This document shows, piece by piece, positions 56,800 through 64,000 of a DNA stretch of 64,000 bases (position 1 is its first letter; the number at the start of each line of letters is the position of its first letter). Source of the stretch: Benincasa hispida. Taxonomy: Eukaryota; Streptophyta; Magnoliopsida; Cucurbitales; Cucurbitaceae. Under the pieces are notes generated by a model. It did no database searches and was not told where the DNA came from. It worked only from the letters and a program-made list of their open reading frames with translations. The stretch is from positions 3,622,677 through 3,686,676 of the forward strand of contig NC_052354.1 in assembly GCF_009727055.1 (NCBI RefSeq), given 5' to 3'. Position numbers and translations under genes: made by a program.

Positions 56800-58200
56800 T
56801 GATAGCTCTAAAAAAGAGTTATTATTCCTAGCTTAATTTATGCTCGTTAATGAATTTTATGTGTTAATTTTCTTATTTTGTAGGTACCGAGCAATCAAGA
56901 GATAGAATCGAGCATTTAGAGATAAACGGGGTTAGTTTAAAGCAATTTGGAGTTGATTTGAGCATCCGAGCTTCAAAGGAGTGGAAATGACCAAACTGCC
57001 CCAGTGGAAAGTGTTGCAATGCTCATTATATGCCTAAGCCCAATGCTCATGCAACACTGAATGTCGCAGGGTAGTGTTGCAACACTACGGATTCTTCAAC
57101 GTGATTCTCAGCCATCCTTGCGCACCTTTCTTCAGCGCATACACAGGGCAGCGTTGCAACGCCGTTCATAAGGTTGCAACGCTGCGACTTTTTCTGTAAA
57201 TATTCTCTTCAATTTTTAGGTTGAGGAGAGGCCTAACTTTCTTCTTTTCCCTTTGTATTTTCAATATCAATAGGTTAGTTTTATATTTTATTCTGGGTTG
57301 TAATCGATGGATTGGATGATCTTTCTTGATTTGTCTATGGATTAAGAGATAAATCCGTCTAGTTTCTTTGAGTAAGAGGTTCAATGCAATTTTCTTGAGA
57401 TTTCCTTGATTGAATTTTACGTTCTTTAATTCCATGCTTTCTTTGAATCTTGCTATAATTTAGATTTGCATTTATATGTTAGAGTCACGAACCCATCATA
57501 ATCGTATGTTTAGGCTAGTTGATTTTGAGCTTGCGTGCTTCCTTTATGTTCATCTGTGCCTGAAATTACCCTAGTGGCAAAAGATTGAATGTAAATGCTT
57601 AGATTTATAGGTTGGTCTTGAATCTTGGTAATGCATGTTTAATTTAGATTTGAAAAATATGTTCGTTAATTGAATAAGGCTATCCAACCAATTAATCACA
57701 CAATTGAATCCTCATTCTTAATGCATATGATTTTTAATTCTATATGATCACTGAGAAACCAATAGAATTAAAAGCATACAGTTCAATTATGGTATTTGAT
57801 AATTAGGATGCTTGATTGATTTTTTTTAATTACTTATCGACCTTTATAGAGACTAGTTAAATCATATCAACTTGGTAGTTGTGCATGCATGAATTGAATA
57901 TTTGTTTAATTATCGAGGTCCATGATAGAAATTGTATAGAATTCTCCCTCTTGCTCTAGAAATTAGATGTACTCCATTCCTAAATTACATTTACCCTTTG
58001 CGTTTTAATTTCCTGCATGTTTTCAAATTATCCAAAAATCAAAAACCCAATTTTTATTGCTTTCCCATAGTCAAATATAGCTTAGGAGAGAATTAATCCT
58101 TGGTCTCTCTATGGTTCGACCCTGCACTTACTACTATTGCTACGTTTTTATAGTGATAGGAGTAGTTCGGTGTATTATAAATTTTCTTTTTTTTCGCAGC
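56800..58200 (+). repeat. LTR-like segment with GTTGCAACGCT motifs, copy d
   Basis: It starts TGATAGCTC, then shows TTATTTTGTAGG, GTTGCAACAC/GCAACGCCG words (57010-57185) and a late GGTTCGACCCTGCACTTACT block (58110). It is the fullest copy of this family in the window and is followed by a gag-like relic, so it may be a 5' LTR. The right end is uncertain. Confidence 0.6.
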
Positions 58201-58319
58201 TCTTTTGGTTGAATTTGACTTGTAACTTTCAAAACCCAAAAATAATTTTCTTTTCTTATGTCTTCTTGTTTTATCGGGGTAGATGATTTAAACATTTATT
58301 ATGCGCTTCGCGCGAAGAA

Positions 58320-59360
58320 AGTAGCCACAATGAAGAGAACAAGAAGTAAGTGAATTTAATAAACTTAAATATCAAATATCTGAACTTACCTCTCTTGTTC
58401 AAGTTTTGGCTACTAGGCAATTATAGGAGCTTGAGACATGTCGAATATGTTCATTTCAAGGTCATCCATATGAAGCATGTCCTTAGCTTTCGCGTGGTCC
58501 CGAGCGTGATTACTATTCCCCTTGGGAGATGCCTAGTCTAAGCTTAACATCGATGTGCACTTCTTTTTCTAATTCAGGTATGTCTTTAAAAGATTTAGTT
58601 AGGGAACTTTCTAATAGCTCTGGTGAGTTTGAGCAGGAACTTCCCTATAGTCATCAAGAATCCTTGAGTTTCCAGCAGGATAGCTTCCATTTCGGATTCG
58701 AAGCTAGAATTGAATTCCAGAATCTGAGTGATCTTATTGCACAGATTACTTAATCAGTTGGGAGACTTGAAGAATCCTTGATGCATCCATATTTTTGAAG
58801 TATCAAGCTGAGCAGTGGCGTGATTAACATCGACTATCTCGTTGAGCAGCTGGTTCCTTAGAGCACCGGTCAAAATAGTACTTTAGATTTTATAATGTGT
58901 GAACTTGTTGATAGTTCTTCTCAGTATGTGCAGAATTCTATTGAGTCTCACCTGGAGACTCAAGCCCCCGTCCTTGTTGAGGTTGGTCCTGTTCCTCAGC
59001 TTGTACATCCCATGTTTATACTGGAGAACCATCTAGCTTTCCATTTTTCATACCACTGAGGCAGAGTTCGTGAAGGAATTTTATCCTTTCAATGATGATC
59101 ACGATGCTCATTCTCCGCCATGTCTAGAATGAGTTAGTAAGGTTAAGTACGAGCTCATGCTTCACTTCGAGGAGTTTTAAGTAAAAGAGCTAGAGGCTTC
59201 CAAGCCTCGATCTATTCTTTCACCTAGCATTTCTTATATTTTCAGTTATTGCTCATCTTTTCCTTACGAGTCAGAGTCAATTGAATCTGTTGAGTATTTT
59301 CTTTATTTCGACTCTTTAGGGTCATTTGAGTCATTTAATTCTTTCTTTTGACCTTTTTTT
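58320..59360 (+). pseudogene. Gypsy-like gag relic
   Basis: Near 58380-58480 broken frames read ELTSLVQVLATRQL and CSFQGHPYE, like the C-x2-C...H knuckle of Athila/Tat gags. After it come DLVRELSNSSGEFEQELPY, SLSFQQDSF and FEARIEFQNLSDLIAQI, then stop-separated acidic stretches to 59360. Lineage is tentative. Frame breaks show it is dead. Confidence 0.5.
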
Positions 59361-59408
59361 TTTGCCAAAAATGAAAAATACAAAATTTGACCTGTCTGAT
59401 TCTCTTCA

Positions 59409-61387
59409 TGTTGGATTTTATGTCCTAAAACTCGTGTATATTAATAAACATATTCTGTTTTGTTTTTCGATAAAGTTGTTATTGAAATTGTAATCTTGAA
59501 TCCAATAAATTAAGATCTTGAGGCTATTTAATGTAGTTTGAACTTTATGTAGTGACATAAATGTGGATCAAGTTCAAATATATAGCCAAAATGGTCTATA
59601 GTATATGAATAAGGTTGGGCGCCTTATTCTGGGGACACTATGGATGCGGCCCACTTTGTAGTTAGTGCAAACGATGTGATCCTGAATAGTTCATAAAGAG
59701 ATATGTGAGTGGGGGCTTCCTATGCAATGAGTTTGCATAAGACCGAACCATGAAATAGTCACTTTTTACATTCTAAATGTCGTTTTATGTATAAAACTGA
59801 CTATTTCGTTAATTGATGACCTAGGTAACTTAATCTTAATCCTGAGCTAACTATGAACTCCTGTTCACTTGGAATTATCCTTAGATCTGCATAGGTGAGG
59901 GCAGCTCATCATCGCTGGCCCAATAAGCCTCCCATTTCAGGGGTAAGATCGGGTGGATAGCTGGGAACATAGGGTGCAAGACGGAATTCACTCCTACCCG
60001 TTATAGGGATAGTAGATAGGTTGTTCCCTTTAGTACTGAATCCAGGTCTTGAACAAGGGGCCCTACCCTCTTCTTGGCCCAAGAAGGATTCGGTTTATAA
60101 GTTGGACCTTAAACCAATTGTTCATTAGAGGATCAGTGGAACTTAAGGAATAAGATGTAGTCTCGGGGGTAAAACGATTTTTATGACCCAGCCGAGATTA
60201 CGAACAACCTATAAATGATTAGCTTACTAATCATGTTTATATCAAATGGATACAAATATATCTATAGTGAGGGGAGTGCAACTACGGGACTATAGTGGAA
60301 TGACCCGTTAATTAACGAATGTTGATTAGCTCCGTCTAAAGAGTTTAGCTAGCTAATCTCGGATCGTTGGAGCCCATGATCCATTAGGTTCCTCTACTAG
60401 CTCATATGGAATAAACTTAGAATAATATGATAGAATAATTCGAATTGTTCGAATTAGGTGAAGAGAGAGAAACTGACAAGTATATGTGATATAGTGGTCG
60501 GGTTTTTCAGTTTAGAGATATAGCTTTAATATTTAAATATGATTTAAATATCAAGAATATGAATACGTTCATATTCGGAAGCTCGGAAATAATGGAAATG
60601 GTCAAAGATGTAAAAAGTCAAAGAATTGACTTTTTGACTTTGAAAACTCAAACTTTGACCGACCTTATATTCAAATGTGATTTGAATTTCTAGAAAATAA
60701 ATGCAAAATCATGCTCGGGAGATCAAAATTAGTCAACACGGAAAAAATATAAAAAGTCAAAATGTTGACTTTTTGATCAAATTTTGACTTTGACAAATGA
60801 CTATTTTGCCCTTTGACTATAATTAGTGGAAAAATCCAAACTTTTATTAGATAATTCTACTAAAAATATAGTGGGCTAGGTGTTGGCTTATAGTGGAGAC
60901 ATTAAGCCTACTAAGATATTGGATTATAGGTGTTGGGTTTTTATGGATTTGGTTCATGCAATTGTTGCATGGTTTTTTCTATAAAATGAGCTTTCATTTT
61001 GAATGAAAAAACTTTTGCCCATTTTGCAAAAATTATTTTTCAAATTTGGGCTGAAAAAAGACTCTTTTCTTGAAGAAAATTCATAACCCAAAACCCAACC
61101 AAAAGATCCATTTCTTTTTCTATCTATCTCTCTCTCTCGATTTTCTTCATCCACTGGGTCCCACAACTCGGTTCTGAGTCCAGAGGATAGTAGGTCAACT
61201 CTAGTGGTGGTTTGGCAGAGTTCAGGTCGAGATTCAACGAGGAAAAGCATTGTTCGGGAGCTACAAAGGTTGTTCCTATCCATTTTTGTTTATTGTTTTT
61301 CCTTCAATTGCATGCTAGTTTCGTTTGAATTAAAAGCAATTAGAGTGTAATTAGATCCTAATTCCACTGTGTATGTCTCGAGTTCCA
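59409..61387 (+). repeat. 5' LTR of Copia element 3
   Basis: It starts TGTTGGATTTTATGTCC and shares blocks with the LTRs at 21806 and (inverted) 19371: TTTATGTAGTGACATAAA, GCGGCCCACTTTGTAG, GAGTTTGCATA and GATCAGTGG. A TTCTATAAAATGAG box lies near 60976. It ends just before the primer site. About 1979 bp. Confidence 0.8.
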
Positions 61388-61391
61388 TCTT

Positions 61392-61403
61392 TGGTATTAG
61401 AGC
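61392..61403 (+). promoter_or_regulatory. Primer binding site of Copia element 3 (one change)
   Basis: TGGTATTAGAGC is the standard tRNA-Met site with C to T at one position. Confidence 0.75.
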
Positions 61404-63496
61404 ATGCTAGAATTACACTCAAATGCTTTTGGTGGGTGTTTTTTTCCTTTCTATTCAAGTGTTGAATGAAATGTGGACGAAAGTGGATTTATTATGATTT
61501 TGGCATTATTTTTCTCTAAATTTCTTATGGAAATTTGTAATTGCTCACACGTTTATGAGCATTAATGTGTGAAAGGGTCTGTAAATTTGTTGGAGTCATT
61601 AGAGTTGAAATTAGGCTGTAATTTCTTGATTCTGGGAGAGAGAACAGCAGCAAATTGGAGAAAAATTGCATCACAGACTCGAATTTTGCTCCCAGACACG
61701 AGAGAAGCTCCCAGACCCGTCTCGCCAGCAGGGATTTGACTCGATTCGATGTAGTCCGCGTGTGCCAGCTGTCGATGGAGTGTCTGTCCGTTCCGCGACC
61801 CGACCCAGTCCCGCCCGACCTGGTTCGTAGCTGGCTCGTGCATTTGTCTGCTGCTCGCGATCCGCACGTTTCGTGGATCCGACCCACCGCCTACTCGTGA
61901 CCCGACCCGCCCGCACTTCCGTTGACCAGACGGTCTAGACCGGTTCATTTGACCGGTTCAACTTGGTTTTTAGTGTTTTTGGCCGGTTCGAGTGGTTTCT
62001 GAGCAGTTCCAAATGGTTCAAAGTGTCGTGTGAAGCTGATTCCGGGAAGCTGTGGTTGCTAAATTTTGTAATAAATTAGTTATTTGTTTGTTTTTAATGC
62101 CAAAATCGATTCACTTTATTGTTGTTTACCTATTATGCATGTGATGTATAATGTTGTTTGATTATGTGTGCATATAGTATGCCATATAGTTTTAAAACCC
62201 CACCATAGGAAAAGCATGTGACATGCATTTGTATAATCTTATAAGTTTTATAAAATATATACTATGCATGCTTAGTTTTAATATATGTGTTATATTAAAG
62301 CATGTTTTGATTAAAGGAAGCATGTTATAGATGAATGCTCTAGGGTTATAATTGTTATAATTTATTTTAATAATTGTTATAAAATAACCTAGACTTCTAA
62401 AATCTATAACAAAGATAAGATGCATGCTCATTTAGGGTTAACCATCGACAATCCCAATTTTTCATAGAAAATAGGTCGATATCTTGTAAAACCGAAGTTC
62501 AAGAAAACTCGCCCGACAAGATCTTGACAAAAAGTCAGATAAGATGACTAAGGTTGAAGGTTTTTAAGTTGACAGTTCACGGAACACCTACTACTTGGAG
62601 ATCGAGCCGGCGTCTGAGTTAAGGTTAAACCGTTTTATGAGCATGCGTGAGTAGTGTGAGGTAATAAAATTTGTTTTTCAACTAGACATCGTAGGTTAAA
62701 AATCCAGTATAAAAGTTATACTCGGATGAATCACCTAACTTAGGATATGTTTAGTTAGCCGAAATGTATCGCTAAGTATTTTATACCCTAACCGTCTAGA
62801 ACACTTCAGCTAGAGTGAAGTAAATGTACTTTAAGCTCTAGCGTTCCCTAAGAGTTTACACCGTGAGATTCATGCTTGCTTTAGGCGCGCCCTGGAGCAG
62901 ACTCCATTCGGAGAGTGTTTGCATGAGTCAATACCAATCTGAATAGGGTAGGATTGTTTCATAGTAAGTGGGAGGAAGGAATGTGTGTCAACATATCCTA
63001 CAGTCTCTTCCATTAGGAATGCACTATGAGATTCCTATAATGCACCTGCATGTCTACCCTGGAGCGACCTTACCAATCGGAGGGCTGTATTATAGGATTC
63101 GGAACTCCGCGAACTCTAGAAATTAATAGGGTCTCTCAGGTCCGTTTTCATTCTTGTCTTTCCAACTTCGGGAGCATAATGATTTTGATCTTTGAGGTCT
63201 GAAAATGGAGGGTCACACTTACGAAGAATTACTAAAATGTTAGTAATTCTTGACCAAAGTAGCGATAACTGAGTTACTATAGCGGATAAGAGTTATTCTG
63301 GTGATAGTATCTATCAAGATAGTCTTGGTTCAATGGAGGAATAGTCGATCACCCCTCGGTGAAGGTTATTCTAAACCGTTGAAATATCGTTGCAAAATAT
63401 AATAATGAATGGTACATTATTAGTTTTTTTGCTAAACTTGATTGGATTTAAAAGATTAATGTTTTTTACTAAAAAGGATATGTTTTTCTTTTCAGC
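61404..63496 (+). other. Long untranslated leader of Copia element 3
   Basis: About 2.1 kb between the primer site and gag. A GC-rich patch rich in CCCGACC words (61700-61940) makes overlapping open frames on both strands without domains. The end TTTTTCTTTTCAGC before the ATG looks like a splice acceptor, so the leader may contain an intron. Confidence 0.5.
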
Positions 63497-63690
63497 ATGA
63501 ATAGCTCTCTAGATCAACTCTTAGCTTCTGAGAAACTAAACGGCGATCATTACTCGACATGGAAAAACAATATGAATTCAACTCTAGTAATAGATGACTT
63601 GAGATTTGTCTTAACTAAGGAATGTCCTCAGGCCCCTGCCTTGAAAGAAGCACAAGGTAAATATGATTTACTAGTTGCTGAGGCATGTTT
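63497..63690 (+). pseudogene. Copia element 3 gag, cut by a Gypsy LTR
   Basis: The ATG at 63497 opens MNSSLDQLLASEKLNGDHYS, TWKNNMNSTLVIDDLRFVL and AQGKYDLLVAEACF, the start of a Copia gag (a well-known kind in cucurbit genomes). After Phe-65 the frame runs into the LTR beginning at 63691, so the following residues to 63748 are not gag. Gag is truncated at this locus. Confidence 0.85.
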
Positions 63691-64000
63691 TGTGAAACCC
63701 AGATTTCCATTTTTCCTACTTAAGCAGGTGGTTAAGGAAATTAACTAAGTAAAAGTTAAATCCTATAGAGAAGGAAATTTATAGGTGTTGAATAGATTTT
63801 CCTTGAGTAGTTTGAGTTAAGCTTTAATTGATGAAAAATTGACTAAGTGTTGGACTAGGCATTGCCATGCATTGACCATAAGTTCTTGGAGAGATTATTT
63901 AGGCCAAGGGAGAAGTTGAAGTGGGAGTGACGTATGCCTTGGAGGTTAGACCAACGAATTAGGCTGGTTGGATGCATTGGATGATGGATGCATTGGATGC
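63691..64000 (+). repeat. Start of a Gypsy LTR (runs off the window)
   Basis: It begins TGTGAAACCCAGATTTCC and matches the solo LTR at 31057 along the whole visible 310 bp (for example GACTAAGTGTTGGACTAGGC). It interrupts the gag codons at 63690. Confidence 0.9.

Noticed and set aside
61525..61948. Overlapping open frames of 80-128 codons
   Set aside because: They lie in the CCCGACC-rich Copia leader, on both strands, without domains.

Overview
The window is repeat-rich plant nuclear DNA: AT-rich, no operons, and dominated by nested LTR retrotransposons. Two decayed TIR-NB-LRR (TNL) resistance genes and a degraded MULE DNA transposon are also present. The TNL sequences (TIR, NB-ARC and post-LRR wording) and the Copia gag at the right edge resemble proteins I know from Cucurbitaceae, especially Cucumis. 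I therefore suggest a melon- or cucumber-like cucurbit with moderate confidence; this was not checked against any database. I see no tRNA, rRNA, CRISPR or intact single-copy housekeeping gene.

Layout. 1-6914: an old Ty1/Copia element (+), cut off at the left edge and split inside its reverse transcriptase by a solo LTR (4028-5703). 8482-14549: a truncated chromodomain Gypsy element (-) with its 3' LTR; a one-base gap with a 91-bp flanking duplication lies in it. 14555-18699: a mosaic of LTR pieces plus a MULE SWIM-finger fragment. 18700-26122: a SIRE-like Copia gag (-) broken by two LTRs of one family; the second LTR itself carries a TIR transposon (22632-23570, with an N gap) and another solo LTR (23971-25398). 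26123-33986: a second Copia element (-) whose 5' LTR is invaded by a 2.8-kb Gypsy solo LTR and then truncated exactly where TNL-related sequence begins.

34082-43709: two TNL relics in tail-to-tail orientation. The left one (+) has lost its TIR and first NB-ARC and carries an extra NB-ARC after the LRR. The right one (-) keeps a TIR, an NB-ARC, a short LRR and a C-terminal post-LRR region. Both carry stops and frameshifts, so neither looks able to make a full-length receptor in this assembly.

44900-56800: an AT-rich tract with an LTR-like segment, several arrays of a short nested palindrome, and a MuDR-type transposase gene (+) in three parts. It is interrupted by a hAT-like element sitting between 61-bp direct repeats and by a Gypsy solo LTR with a perfect 5-bp target duplication. 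56800-64000: a Gypsy LTR plus gag relic, then a third Copia element (5' LTR, primer site, long leader, gag start). Its gag is cut by a Gypsy LTR that runs off the right edge.

The genes do not form a pathway. The window records serial transposon nesting around a resistance-gene cluster, solo-LTR formation (five cases with a recognisable target duplication), and TNL decay. The TNL architecture, the TNL/Copia junction, the palindromic arrays and the odd direct repeats around the hAT-like element deserve the closest look.
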